A program made the position numbers and the translations under genes. Positions 40,796 to 49,166 of a stretch of 64,000 bases of DNA are shown piece after piece. How positions within the stretch are numbered: the first letter of the stretch is position 1; every line of letters begins with the position of its first letter. The notes under the pieces are model-generated. The model was not told the DNA's origin. It did not search any database and saw only the letters and a list, made by a program, of their open reading frames with translations. Source of the stretch: Endosaccharibacter trunci (lineage in GTDB: Bacteria; Pseudomonadota; Alphaproteobacteria; Acetobacterales; Acetobacteraceae); NCBI GenBank assembly GCA_024515975.1, contig JAMSKV010000009.1:105633-169632 (forward strand). Reading direction: 5' to 3'.

Positions 40796-41128
40796 CTAAC
40801 GGTCGGCCAGAAGCGTTTCGAGGTGACGGAGGCTGGCGAACAGAGGCTCGGCGTCCGGCATGCCGGTCTCCGTCAAAGAGACCAGAAAGGCCAGATGCGT
40901 CTGCACCGTGTTCTCGGTTGCGGCGTCGGCCGGGCGGGTTCGCAGTTGGCCGGCGATCCGGTCGATCTTCCGCCCGCATTCTTCGAGCATGCGCGCCAGC
41001 CGCACGGCGTCCGGATCGGGGAGGGGGTTCGCGCGCGTCGGCGGCGGCAGCCTGGTCCGGCGCCATTCCAGCTCGGACCGGTTCAGCCGATCGCGCAGCA
41101 AAGCCAGCAACTCGGCGCTGCTCGCCAT
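40796..41128 (-). CDS. Hypothetical helical protein coupled to SPFH gene
   Basis: A 110-residue, Arg/Leu-rich, mostly helical soluble protein that I do not recognise (ELLALLRDRLNRSELEWRRT, then ARMLEECGRKIDRIAGQLRT). Its start codon overlaps the stop of the SPFH-domain gene by one base (TGATG), so it is probably translated with it and may work with it. No motifs point to a catalytic function. Confidence 0.65.
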   Translation of the reverse strand: MASSAELLALLRDRLNRSELEWRRTRLPPPTRANPLPDPDAVRLARMLEECGRKIDRIAGQLRTRPADAATENTVQTHLAFLVSLTETGMPDAEPLFASLRHLETLLADR

Positions 41129-42009
41129 CAGGGCGTGTTCCAGCCGGTCGGGGGCGAAACCGGGTCCGGCGCCGTTGTCGGGACGGCCGGCGAGGGCGGC
41201 GGCGCGATCATGTCCGCTGGCAGTGCCCCACCAACGTGGAACGGCGCGCCGATCGCCGCATTCGGCGCCGACAGGAGGCCGCGATCGGCCATGCGCAAGG
41301 CCAGGTAGTGTCGCACGGCCTCGAGCGGCGAGAGGCCGATCGCCTGCAGGGCAATCAGTTCGCGCATGCGCTGGTCGCGCGGCAGAACCAGGATCTTCAG
41401 ATCGTTCAGCAGGATGCCGAAGACCTGCAGGAACTCCGTCAGGTGTGCTTTCACCGACTCGCGCAGCTCGTGGATACGCTCGTTGATGTGCTCGAGTTTG
41501 GTGACCTGGATGACCTGGTTGATGGCCTGCTCGATCGCCGGGCCGGCGTAGTCGGCGATCTCGTTGGTGTCGATCACGCGGCCGGTGAACGGCATGTGCG
41601 TGATCAGGTCGAGCGCCGCCTCGCGTGTGTCGATATGGATGTAGTAGTCCGCCTGGTACGACACCTCCGCCATCTCCGCGCTGGTGGCGACGCCGCTGGA
41701 CCGCACCAGCAGCTTGGAGCGGTTGACGTAGATCACCTCGTAGACCCAGGGCGAGGCGCCGCCGAAGAAGCCCTGCACCAGGGAGCCGACGAGCGGCTTG
41801 TCGGGGGTGGTGAGCGGATATTGCCCCGTCTCGTAGACCTGCAGTACGGCGCCGCGCGACTTCAGGATGCAGAAATGGTTGCTTTCGACCGTGAGCAGCG
41901 AGCCGGAGACGATGCTCTCGTCCACCAGCTTGATGGCGACGTTGCGCGTGCCGAGCATGTCCGTGCCGTCGCGGTTCAGCGCCGTGATCACCTGTCTGAC
42001 GATGGCCAT
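41128..42009 (-). CDS. SPFH/Band-7 domain protein (virion core-like)
   Basis: A 293-residue cytoplasmic protein with no signal peptide. YETGQYPLTTPDKPLVG, the hydrophobic GFFGGASPWVYEVIYVNRSK region and the later helical segment (HINERIHELRESVKAHLTEF) match the bacterial SPFH group that includes YdjI-like and poxvirus 'virion core' related proteins. The C-terminal 40 residues are Ala/Pro-rich. The ATG at 42009 with GAGGA upstream is preferred to an ATG at 42123. It is followed by a coupled hypothetical gene. Confidence 0.78.
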   Translation of the reverse strand: MAIVRQVITALNRDGTDMLGTRNVAIKLVDESIVSGSLLTVESNHFCILKSRGAVLQVYETGQYPLTTPDKPLVGSLVQGFFGGASPWVYEVIYVNRSKLLVRSSGVATSAEMAEVSYQADYYIHIDTREAALDLITHMPFTGRVIDTNEIADYAGPAIEQAINQVIQVTKLEHINERIHELRESVKAHLTEFLQVFGILLNDLKILVLPRDQRMRELIALQAIGLSPLEAVRHYLALRMADRGLLSAPNAAIGAPFHVGGALPADMIAPPPSPAVPTTAPDPVSPPTGWNTP

Positions 42010-42119
42010 CGCAGCCGGTCCTCGCTTGTTTCGGCCAAGCCTAGCCCGGTCAGGGAGCGGAGGCGACGGGGCGCGGATCGCGCGCCGAGATCGGAGCCCA
42101 GCCTCGCCGGCCGCCCTCG

Positions 42120-42317
42120 TCAATGCTGTCCGAACGGGCTCCTGGAGACGGGACGGCCGGAGGCTGCCGGAGCGTCACGCAGGCCCAGCGAGGCGGAGTA
42201 GATCCGCACCTGGGCCATCAGATCGTCCGCGCGTTCCGCGTCGTTGTTCCGGAGGCAGGTTTTGGCCTGAGCCATCTTGTCTTCGATGATGGCCATGAGA
42301 TGCGCGGTGTCGTTCAT
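42120..42317 (-). CDS. Hypothetical 65-residue protein
   Basis: A small helical protein (AHLMAIIEDKMAQAKTCLRN, then ERADDLMAQVRIYSASLGL) with an unstructured Ser/Pro/Gly tail ending PFGQH. AGGGAG 12-17 bases before the ATG on the minus strand supports translation. The longer open frame upstream is not coding because it runs antisense through the type II GS gene. Function unknown. Its start region and the GS promoter are divergent, about 250 bases apart. Confidence 0.55.
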   Translation of the reverse strand: MNDTAHLMAIIEDKMAQAKTCLRNNDAERADDLMAQVRIYSASLGLRDAPAASGRPVSRSPFGQH

Positions 42318-42334
42318 CGCGACGTTTCTCCCTT

Positions 42335-42341
42335 TGCACCA
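42335..42341. promoter_or_regulatory. Possible NtrC half-site
   Basis: TGCACCA matches one arm of the NtrC palindrome (TGCACCA-N5-TGGTGCA). The second arm is poor. It lies about 140 bases upstream of the sigma-54 promoter of the type II GS gene, a usual enhancer distance. Confidence 0.3.
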
Positions 42342-42475
42342 AGCGAGCTTCGGCGCGTCCGGGACGCACCGCCACCCTGCGCCGTGGTCTCCAGCCATGC
42401 GCGGCCGGCATCGGAACGCAGCCCTGCGTGAGGGACGCCTCTTCGTTAACCGGGCTGTCACAAAAGCGCGTCCGA

Positions 42476-42492
42476 TGGCTCGAAAATTGCAT
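42476..42492 (+). promoter_or_regulatory. Sigma-54 (RpoN) promoter of type II GS
   Basis: TGGCTCGAAAATTGCAT matches the -24/-12 consensus TGGCACG-N4-TTGCA with one mismatch and the required 10 bases between the GG and GC pairs. Transcription would start near 42502, giving a leader of about 65 bases to the ATG at 42567. Sigma-54 control of this gene fits nitrogen-limited induction through NtrC. Confidence 0.75.
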
Positions 42493-42566
42493 GGGTAGCC
42501 TGTATGGGAGCTGCACCCGGCGTCGGTTTTCGGCGCGAGGTCCGTTTCGCCCGCAGAGAGGAAGGT

Positions 42567-43586
42567 ATGACCAAGTACAAGCTCGAGTATCTCTGGCTCG
42601 ACGGCTACACGCCGGTGCCAAACCTGCGCGGCAAGACGCAGATCAAGGAATTCGATAGCTTCCCGCTGCTGGAGCAGCTGCCGCTCTGGGGCTTCGACGG
42701 TTCGTCCACCAGGCAGGCCGAGGGCCGGTCCTCCGACTGCGTGCTGAAGCCGGTCTCCGTCTTCCCGGACAGCACCCGCAAGAACGGCGTGCTGGTGATG
42801 TGCGAGGTGATGATGCCGGACGGCGAGACGCCGCACCCGTCCAACAGCCGCGCCACCATCCTGGACGATCCCGGCGCCTGGTTCGGCTTCGAGCAGGAGT
42901 ATTTCTTCTACAAGGACGGCCGTCCGCTCGGCTTTCCAGAGAAGGGCTATCCGGCGCCGCAGGGCCCGTACTACACCGGCGTCGGCTACTCCAACGTGGG
43001 CGACATCGCCCGCAAGATCGTGGAAGAGCATCTCGATCTCTGCCTGGATGCCGGCATCAACCACGAGGGCATCAACGCCGAGGTGGCGAAGGGCCAGTGG
43101 GAGTTCCAGATCTTCGGCAAAGGCTCGCGCAAGGCCGCCGACGAGATGTGGGTGGCGCGCTACCTGCTGCAGCGCCTGACCGAGAAATACGGCATCGACA
43201 TCGAGTATCACTGCAAGCCGCTGGGCCAGACCGACTGGAACGGCTCGGGCATGCACGCCAACTTCTCGACCACCTACATGCGCGAAGTGGGCGGCAAGGA
43301 GTATTTCGAGAAGCTGATGGCGGCGTTCGAGGCCAATCGCGACGACCACATCGCCGTCTACGGTCCGGACAACCATCTGCGTCTGACCGGGCATCACGAG
43401 ACCCAGTCGATTCACCAGTTCTCCTATGGCGTGGCGGATCGCGGCGCCTCCATCCGCGTGCCGCATTCCTTCGTTCGGAACGGCTATCGCGGCTATCTGG
43501 AAGACCGCCGTCCCAACTCCCAGGGCGACCCGTACCAGATCGCCTCGCAGATCCTGAAGACGATCGCTTCGGTCCCGACCCCGTAA
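42567..43586 (+). CDS. glnII: Type II glutamine synthetase
   Basis: A 339-residue eukaryotic-like GS. LEYLWLDGYTP at the N-terminus, the substrate loop LPLWGFDGSSTRQA, GFEQEYFFYKDGRPLGFP and NGSGMHANFST are type II landmarks. It lacks the type I adenylylation motif, so control should be transcriptional; a sigma-54 promoter lies upstream. GAGAGGAAGG just before the ATG at 42567 is a good ribosome site. In rhizobia and some acetobacters GS-II works beside GS-I under nitrogen limitation. Confidence 0.95.
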   Translation: MTKYKLEYLWLDGYTPVPNLRGKTQIKEFDSFPLLEQLPLWGFDGSSTRQAEGRSSDCVLKPVSVFPDSTRKNGVLVMCEVMMPDGETPHPSNSRATILDDPGAWFGFEQEYFFYKDGRPLGFPEKGYPAPQGPYYTGVGYSNVGDIARKIVEEHLDLCLDAGINHEGINAEVAKGQWEFQIFGKGSRKAADEMWVARYLLQRLTEKYGIDIEYHCKPLGQTDWNGSGMHANFSTTYMREVGGKEYFEKLMAAFEANRDDHIAVYGPDNHLRLTGHHETQSIHQFSYGVADRGASIRVPHSFVRNGYRGYLEDRRPNSQGDPYQIASQILKTIASVPTP

Positions 43587-43617
43587 CGATCCCCGCGCCT
43601 GTTCCTTCGGCGTTTGC

Positions 43618-44490
43618 CTATCTCGTAGGCGAGCCGAAGGTCAGGAGGAGCCCGTCGCGGAGCGGCATCGGCGACACGCCGAGCCGCTGCCGCAGCGGCT
43701 CCACGTCGAACGCCTTGTCTTCCAGCAAGCGCCGAATCTCGTCCGGACCGATCCTGGGCAGTCCGGGCAGCAGCCCCGCCGGCCGGGCGGCCGCGCCGAG
43801 AAGCCAGGCGGGCAGGGGCAGGACCGGACGCGCCCGCAGACCGGCCGCCCGTGTCACCTCCCGAACGAAATCCCGATACCGAAGCGGCTCCGGACCGCAT
43901 GCCACCAGCGCGTTCGGCCCATCCCAGGGCCGGTCGAGCGATGCCAGAATTGCCCGGGTGAGATCGGATTGGTGGATCGGCTGCACGAGCGCGCGGCCGC
44001 CTCCTGGCAGCGGCACCACGGGCAGGTGTCGTAGCAGCGCGGCCAGGCGCTGCACGTTGTCCTCGCCTTCTGCGCCATAGATCATGGTCGGATGCAGCAT
44101 CACCCCGCTGCGTCCGGAGCGCAGAAATGCCGTCTCTCCCGCCAGCACGCCGTTGCCGTGCGCGTCCGGCCAGCGGGTGAATTTGCGCGTGCTGCCCAGG
44201 AACACGAAGCGCGCATCCTCGGGCGCGGCGGCCAGCACGGCGCCGGCGTGGCGGGCATGGGCGGTGGAGACGATCCGCTTCGCGCCGGCGAGCGCGGCCC
44301 GAAGCGCGGCCGGGTCACGCAGATCGGCGATGCGGGGCGTGAGCGGGAGGCCGGTGGCGCGCCAGCGCTCGGCGCTGCGCAGCACGGGCACCGGTTCGAT
44401 GCCGGTCTCGATCAGCCGGCGAGCGAGCGCCTGGCCCGAGCGGCCGGAGGCGCCGATGACGTGAACGGGGGAGGGGGCGGGATCGGGCAT
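43618..44490 (-). CDS. NAD(P)-binding epimerase-like protein
   Basis: A 290-residue extended-SDR-like protein. The dinucleotide loop is VIGASGRSGQALARRL. Further landmarks are RFVFLGSTRKFTRW and VMLHPTMIYGAEGEDNVQRL. The usual YxxxK catalytic pair is not evident, placing it with atypical SDRs such as the complex I NDUFA9-like or NmrA-like groups. Function not assignable. It is convergent with the type II GS gene (31 bases between stops). Confidence 0.78.
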   Translation of the reverse strand: MPDPAPSPVHVIGASGRSGQALARRLIETGIEPVPVLRSAERWRATGLPLTPRIADLRDPAALRAALAGAKRIVSTAHARHAGAVLAAAPEDARFVFLGSTRKFTRWPDAHGNGVLAGETAFLRSGRSGVMLHPTMIYGAEGEDNVQRLAALLRHLPVVPLPGGGRALVQPIHQSDLTRAILASLDRPWDGPNALVACGPEPLRYRDFVREVTRAAGLRARPVLPLPAWLLGAAARPAGLLPGLPRIGPDEIRRLLEDKAFDVEPLRQRLGVSPMPLRDGLLLTFGSPTR

Positions 44491-44670
44491 GGCGCATGAT
44501 GCCTTCGAACCGCCGCAAGCGCAGCCCGCGTCACGCTCCGCAGGGCCGTGAACCGGCGGCCAGGGGCGGCACGAGAGGCCGGATCAGCGCGCCGGCGGAG
44601 GGCGAACTTGGCATGGTATCATGGTACCGCTTCCAAAGATCGTTTACAGAACTGGATCAACAGGAAGTGC

Positions 44671-44699
44671 TTGACGGGTTCTGAGCGCTGGACCATAAG
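44671..44699 (+). promoter_or_regulatory. Sigma-70-type promoter of rplM-rpsI
   Basis: TTGACG at 44671-44676 and CATAAG at 44694-44699 are separated by 17 bases. The site ends 57 bases upstream of the rplM start. A short direct repeat, ATGGTATC/ATGGTACC, lies further upstream near 44612-44627 with unknown meaning. Confidence 0.6.
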
Positions 44700-44755
44700 C
44701 CCGCTCTCTGTCGCGCCCGGGTTCGCCCGGCGCGCCCCAAAGGAACGGAATCACC

Positions 44756-45244
44756 ATGAAGACGACCCTCTCGCTGAAGCCCGCGGAGGTGACGAAGGGC
44801 TGGATCCTGATCGATGCCGACGGCCTCGTTCTCGGCCGCCTCGCCACCATCATCGCCCAGCGCCTGCGCGGCAAGCACAAGCCGCAGTTCACCCCGCACG
44901 TCGATTGCGGCGACAACGTCGTCGTCATCAACGCAGAGAAGGTCCGTCTGACCGGCAACAAGGCCGGCCAGAAGCTGTTCCACTACCACACCGGCTACGC
45001 CGGCGGCATCAAGCAGCGCACCATCGCGCAGCGCCTCGAGGGCAAGAACCCGGGCCATGTGATCTCCAAGGCCGTGGAGCGGATGATCACCCGCGGTCCG
45101 CTGCAGCGCGCCCAGATGAAGCATCTGTATGTGTATGCGGGCACCACGCACCCGCATGACGGCCAGCAGCCGCAGAAGCTCGACGTCGCAGCCCTGAACC
45201 GCAAGAACTCCGTCTTCAACGGCGCGAAGAGCGTGGGAGCCTGA
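44756..45244 (+). CDS. rplM: 50S ribosomal protein L13
   Basis: A 162-residue L13. [20 protein letters not shown], the [17 protein letters not shown] region and [14 protein letters not shown] are family landmarks. The N-terminus is slightly extended. It overlaps nothing and is followed by rpsI after two bases, the universal rplM-rpsI pair. AAAGGAACG upstream is the ribosome site. Confidence 0.98.
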   Translation: MKTTLSLKPAEVTKGWILIDADGLVLGRLATIIAQRLRGKHKPQFTPHVDCGDNVVVINAEKVRLTGNKAGQKLFHYHTGYAGGIKQRTIAQRLEGKNPGHVISKAVERMITRGPLQRAQMKHLYVYAGTTHPHDGQQPQKLDVAALNRKNSVFNGAKSVGA

Positions 45245-45246
45245 TC

Positions 45247-45762
45247 ATGTCCGAGACCAACACCCAGACCGGCACCCGCACCGGCTCGCTCGCCGACCTC
45301 AAGGACCTGGCCACCAGCGCCGGCGTCGTCGTCGCCTCCGAGGAAGCCGTCGTTCGCCAGCCGAAGCGCGACGCACAGGGCCGCTCCTACGCCACCGGCC
45401 GACGCAAGAACGCGGTCGCCCGCGTGTGGATCAAGCCGGGCAAGGGCGAGATCATCGTCAACAACCGCAAGGTCGGCACCTATTTCGCGCGGCCCGTGCT
45501 GCGCATGCTGCTGGCCCAGCCGTTCCTGGTGGCGGACCGCTACAACCAGTTCGACGTGTATTGCACGGTGAATGGCGGCGGTCTGTCCGGTCAGGCCGGC
45601 GCCCTGCGTCACGGCATTTCCCGCGCGCTCACCTATTACGAGCCGGGCCTGCGCTCGATCCTGAAGGCGGCCGGCTTCCTCACCCGCGATAGCCGCGTGG
45701 TCGAGCGCAAGAAGTACGGCAAGGCGAAGGCGCGCCGTTCGTTCCAGTTCTCCAAGCGCTGA
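45247..45762 (+). CDS. rpsI: 30S ribosomal protein S9
   Basis: A 171-residue S9. An alphaproteobacterial N-terminal extension of about 45 residues precedes [18 protein letters not shown]. The C-terminal [16 protein letters not shown] ends in the conserved basic tail with terminal SKR, which touches the P-site tRNA. Two hairpins follow the stop, the second a strong terminator. Confidence 0.98.
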   Translation: MSETNTQTGTRTGSLADLKDLATSAGVVVASEEAVVRQPKRDAQGRSYATGRRKNAVARVWIKPGKGEIIVNNRKVGTYFARPVLRMLLAQPFLVADRYNQFDVYCTVNGGGLSGQAGALRHGISRALTYYEPGLRSILKAAGFLTRDSRVVERKKYGKAKARRSFQFSKR

Positions 45763-45779
45763 TCAGAGGCGCGGCCGTG

Positions 45780-45803
45780 TTTCCCCGGAGCGATCCGGGG
45801 AAA
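45780..45803 (+). other. Hairpin after rpsI
   Basis: A perfect 10-bp stem (TTTCCCCGGA with TCCGGGGAAA) closes a GCGA tetraloop, without a T-tract. It sits before the strong terminator and may protect the 3' end of the mRNA. Confidence 0.5.
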
Positions 45804-45822
45804 CCGCCCGTTCGTGTTTCGG

Positions 45823-45860
45823 AAAGCCCGGCGATCGCTCCGATCGCCGGGCTTTTCGTT
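45823..45860 (+). terminator. Terminator of rplM-rpsI
   Basis: A 15-bp perfect stem (AAAGCCCGGCGATCG with its complement) and CTC loop is followed by TTTTCGTTT. It separates rpsI from argC. Confidence 0.92.
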
Positions 45861-45943
45861 TAGGGGGGGCAGCCGGCCGCGATTTTGCCCCTGGTGCCAT
45901 TCCGGGGCACATTCCGCCGATCAACGATCACAGGAGTAGCGGT

Positions 45944-46867
45944 TTGACGGCAGCGACGGTTTTCATCGACGGGGAAGCGGGCACCACGGGGCTCGGCATC
46001 AGGCGCAGGCTCGAGGCGCTCCCGGTCGAGATCCGATCCATCGATCCGGCGTCGCGCAAGGACCCCGAAGCACGCCGCGCGATGATGAGCGCGGTCGATC
46101 TCGTGGTGATGTGCCTGCCGGACGACGCCGCGCGCGAGACCGCCGCCCTGGCCGCCGAACTGGAGACGCCGCCCCGCCTTCTCGACGCCTCCACCGCTTT
46201 CCGCACCGATCCGGACTGGGTCTACGGCTTTCCGGAAATGACCCGCGCCCAGCCGGATGCGATCGCCCAGGCGCGACGCGTGTCCAACCCCGGCTGCTAT
46301 CCGACCGGCGCGATCGCCCTGATGCGCCCTCTGATCGAGGCCGGCCTGCTGCCGGGCGACCTGCCGCTCACCATCAACGCCGTCAGCGGCTATTCGGGCG
46401 GGGGCAGGGCGATGATCGAGGCGCATGAGCGCGACGGCGGCCCGCCTTTCCTTCTCTACGGGCTCGGCCTCGAGCATAAGCACGTGCCGGAGATCCGCGC
46501 CCAGGCCGGACTGACCGTGCGCCCGATCTTCGTTCCTTCGGTCGGGCATTTCCCGCAAGGCATGCTGGTCTCGATCCCGCTGCATCTGTCGCAGCTCGGC
46601 GGCGATGCCAGCGGGCCCGCGATGCGCGAGGCACTGGCCGACTGGTATGCCGCGAGCGACCGCATTCGCGTTCTGCCGGCCGAAAATCCCGGCTCGATGA
46701 CGGCGGACGCGCTGGCGAACACCGACGCGATGGAGCTGGCGGTGTTCGACAACGAGGAGCACGGCCAGGTTCTGCTGGTGGCGCGGCTGGACAATCTCGG
46801 CAAGGGCGCATCCGGCGCGGCCGTCCAGAACATCGCCCTGATGCTGGGGCTCGACCAGCCGGCGTGA
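45944..46867 (+). CDS. argC: N-acetyl-gamma-glutamyl-phosphate reductase (short type)
   Basis: Reduces N-acetylglutamyl-phosphate in arginine synthesis. The 307-residue product belongs to the shorter ArgC type. It shows [16 protein letters not shown], the catalytic Cys in [12 protein letters not shown], and [13 protein letters not shown]. The start is a TTG at 45944 preceded by AGGAG at 45932-45936. It overlaps the next gene by four bases (GTGA). Confidence 0.92.
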   Translation: MTAATVFIDGEAGTTGLGIRRRLEALPVEIRSIDPASRKDPEARRAMMSAVDLVVMCLPDDAARETAALAAELETPPRLLDASTAFRTDPDWVYGFPEMTRAQPDAIAQARRVSNPGCYPTGAIALMRPLIEAGLLPGDLPLTINAVSGYSGGGRAMIEAHERDGGPPFLLYGLGLEHKHVPEIRAQAGLTVRPIFVPSVGHFPQGMLVSIPLHLSQLGGDASGPAMREALADWYAASDRIRVLPAENPGSMTADALANTDAMELAVFDNEEHGQVLLVARLDNLGKGASGAAVQNIALMLGLDQPA

Positions 46868-47271
46868 GCTCTCGCCGGGCCCTCCAGATCGCCGTCGCCG
46901 TGCTGGGCCTCGTTCCGGTCGGAGCGGGGCTGGCCGGAGCATGGCTCGGTCCGGCCATGGTGGGCGTGGCGGGAGCCGCATCGACGCCCTCTCTGGACAG
47001 CCACATGCGCTACTTGTCCGGGCTCCTGCTCGGTATCGGCCTGGCGTTCTGGAGCCTGATCCCACGCATCGAGGCGCGAGGCGGGGCGTTCCGTTTGCTG
47101 ACCGCCATCGTCTTCGTGGGCGGCCTGGCACGCCTGTCCGAGGTGTTCCGGGAAGGGCTGCCGCCGCTGCCCATGCTGTTCGGCCTCGGCATGGAGCTTC
47201 TGGTCACGCCGCTGCTGTGTTTCTGGCAGGCGAGGGTGGCCCGGCTTGGAGCCGGGATGCCCAGGGCGTAG
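46864..47271 (+). CDS. DUF4345 membrane protein
   Basis: A 135-residue protein with four hydrophobic helices ([66 protein letters not shown]). The pattern [18 protein letters not shown] is typical of DUF4345. The start is a GTG overlapping the argC stop, so it is translationally coupled. Role unknown; it lies between argC and panB. Confidence 0.78.
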   Translation: MSSRRALQIAVAVLGLVPVGAGLAGAWLGPAMVGVAGAASTPSLDSHMRYLSGLLLGIGLAFWSLIPRIEARGGAFRLLTAIVFVGGLARLSEVFREGLPPLPMLFGLGMELLVTPLLCFWQARVARLGAGMPRA

Positions 47272-47309
47272 AACGCACCCGCAGGTTGTCGGGAAGGGCA
47301 GGCCGGTCC

Positions 47310-48146
47310 ATGCGGTTCACAGTGCGCGATATCGGCGCGATGAAGCAGGCAGGCGAGCGCATCGTCATGCTCACCGCCTATGATCACCCATCCGCGGCGC
47401 TTGCGGAGGCGGCCGGGGTTCGCTTCCTTCTGGTCGGCGACAGTCTCGGCATGGTGGTGCTGGGGCGCGACAGCACCCTGCCTGTGACGATCGGCGACAT
47501 GGTGCATCACGCCGAAGCCGTGGTGCGCGGTGCGCCGAACGCGCTGGTGGTCGGCGATCTCCCGTTTCTCACTTATGCCTGCCCCGAAGACGCGGTTGCC
47601 GCCGCGCGCGCACTGATGCAGCAGGCCGGGGTGCAGGCGGTAAAGCTCGAAGGCGGCGCCGCGCTGGCCCCCATCGTGCGCCACCTGACCACGCTGGGCG
47701 TGCCGGTGATGGGGCATCTCGGCTTCACGCCGCAGGCAATGCATCAGGTGGGCGTCCGGGTGCAGGCGAAGGAGGCAGCCGAGGCGCGCCGTCTTCTGGA
47801 CGATGCTCTGGCGCTTCAGGACGCAGGTGCCTTCGCCGTGGTGCTGGAGCTGGTCCCGGCGCCGCTCGCGGAGGCGGTGTCTGCCCGTCTGCGCATCCCC
47901 ACCATCGGCATCGGCGCCGGTGCCGGCTGCGATGGGCAGGTGCAGGTCTGGCACGATCTTCTCGGCCTCTCCCTGCAGAAGCCGCCGCGTCACGCCAGGG
48001 TCTACGCGCCGGTCGGCGAGATGATCCGCGACGCGATCGCCGCCTATGCCGCCGATGTGCGCGACGGGTCGTTTCCGACCGCCGCCAACAGCGCCAGGAT
48101 GGATCAGGCGGAGCTGGACCGCGCGCTCGGACGCGACGACCGATGA
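47310..48146 (+). CDS. panB: 3-methyl-2-oxobutanoate hydroxymethyltransferase
   Basis: First committed step to pantothenate, adding a hydroxymethyl group from methylene-THF to ketoisovalerate. The 278-residue TIM barrel has [43 protein letters not shown] and [19 protein letters not shown]. The open frame extends upstream but the ATG at 47310 gives the family N-terminus. It overlaps panC by four bases. Confidence 0.96.
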   Translation: MRFTVRDIGAMKQAGERIVMLTAYDHPSAALAEAAGVRFLLVGDSLGMVVLGRDSTLPVTIGDMVHHAEAVVRGAPNALVVGDLPFLTYACPEDAVAAARALMQQAGVQAVKLEGGAALAPIVRHLTTLGVPVMGHLGFTPQAMHQVGVRVQAKEAAEARRLLDDALALQDAGAFAVVLELVPAPLAEAVSARLRIPTIGIGAGAGCDGQVQVWHDLLGLSLQKPPRHARVYAPVGEMIRDAIAAYAADVRDGSFPTAANSARMDQAELDRALGRDDR

Positions 48147-48988
48147 TTGTCGCGCGTACACGCGCCGCGTTGCGCGACGCACGCGCCAAGCTCGGAACGG
48201 TCGGGCTGGTGCCGACCATGGGCTTTCTGCACGAGGGACATCTCAGTCTGGTCCGTCGCGCGCGCGACGAAAATAAGGCTGTTGTCGTCAGCATCTTCGT
48301 CAATCCGACCCAGTTCGGCCCCAACGAGGATCTCAGCCGCTATCCGCGCGATCTCGACCGCGATCTGGCCATGCTGCGCGAAGCCGGCGTCGCCGTGGCA
48401 TTCGTGCCGGACGCGTCGGAGATCTATCCGGAGGGCTTCGGCACGCGCATTGAGGTGGGCGACATCGCGTTGCCGCTGGAGGGTGCGGTGCGCCCCGGCC
48501 ATTTCAGCGGCGTCGCCACGGTGGTGTGCAAGCTGATCAATCTTGTCGCGCCAGAGCGTGTCTATTTCGGCCAGAAGGACGCGCAGCAATGCGCCGTGCT
48601 GCGCCGCATGATCCTCGATCTGGACCTGCCGGTGCGCATGGTGGTGGCGCCTACCGTAAGGGAAGCGGACGGGCTCGCGCTGTCGAGCCGGAACAGTTAT
48701 CTGGATGCCGCCGCGCGCGTCCGTGCCGCCGCCCTGCATCGGGCGCTTCGCGCGGCCGAGGACGCGTTCCTGGCCGGCGAACGGCGCGCCGACAGGCTGC
48801 GCGCGCGCATGGAGGCAGTGCTGGCCGGCAGCGGGCATGACGGCATTGACTATCTCAGCGTCGCCGACCCGGACACGCTGCGCGAGCTTGAGGCGATCGA
48901 GCATGACGCCCTGCTGTCGCTTGCCGTGCGCTTCGGCGCCACGCGCCTGATCGACAATCTGGTTCTCGACCGCCTGTCCGGCGCATGA
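48143..48988 (+). CDS. panC: Pantothenate synthetase
   Basis: Condenses pantoate and beta-alanine with ATP. The 281-residue chain shows [51 protein letters not shown] and SSRNSYL, the HIGH-like and KMSKS-like regions of PanC. It is coupled to panB (ATGA). It ends the argC-DUF4345-panB-panC transcription unit. Confidence 0.97.
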   Translation: MIVARTRAALRDARAKLGTVGLVPTMGFLHEGHLSLVRRARDENKAVVVSIFVNPTQFGPNEDLSRYPRDLDRDLAMLREAGVAVAFVPDASEIYPEGFGTRIEVGDIALPLEGAVRPGHFSGVATVVCKLINLVAPERVYFGQKDAQQCAVLRRMILDLDLPVRMVVAPTVREADGLALSSRNSYLDAAARVRAAALHRALRAAEDAFLAGERRADRLRARMEAVLAGSGHDGIDYLSVADPDTLRELEAIEHDALLSLAVRFGATRLIDNLVLDRLSGA

Positions 48989-49093
48989 CCGATCGCTCAC
49001 TCGCCATTCGGGGTCGTGGGAGCAATCATGCGGGCGTGTGGCGGTCACAGAAGCGTGCGGTGCGGTTCGGGCGCTTGCCGTAGGCCGGTTTGA

Positions 49094-49120
49094 GTTTCAC
49101 CGTCTCTGCGGTCGTGAAAC
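49094..49120. promoter_or_regulatory. Inverted repeat upstream of levanase gene
   Basis: GTTTCAC at 49094-49100 is exactly complementary to GTGAAAC at 49114-49120, with part of the 13-base spacer also able to pair (CCG/CGG). It ends 46 bases before the ATG at 49167, the usual place of an operator or leader hairpin. No dedicated regulator lies beside it. Confidence 0.4.
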
Positions 49121-49166
49121 GCGATGCGTCCAGATGTCGCGAAACGGCCGGGAGATCGTCTGTATC

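Noticed and set aside
44608..44627. Palindrome-like repeat upstream of rplM as an operator
   Set aside because: ATGGTATC/ATGGTACC is a short direct repeat with an imperfect palindrome; it is too small to support a regulator site and is mentioned only in the promoter entry.
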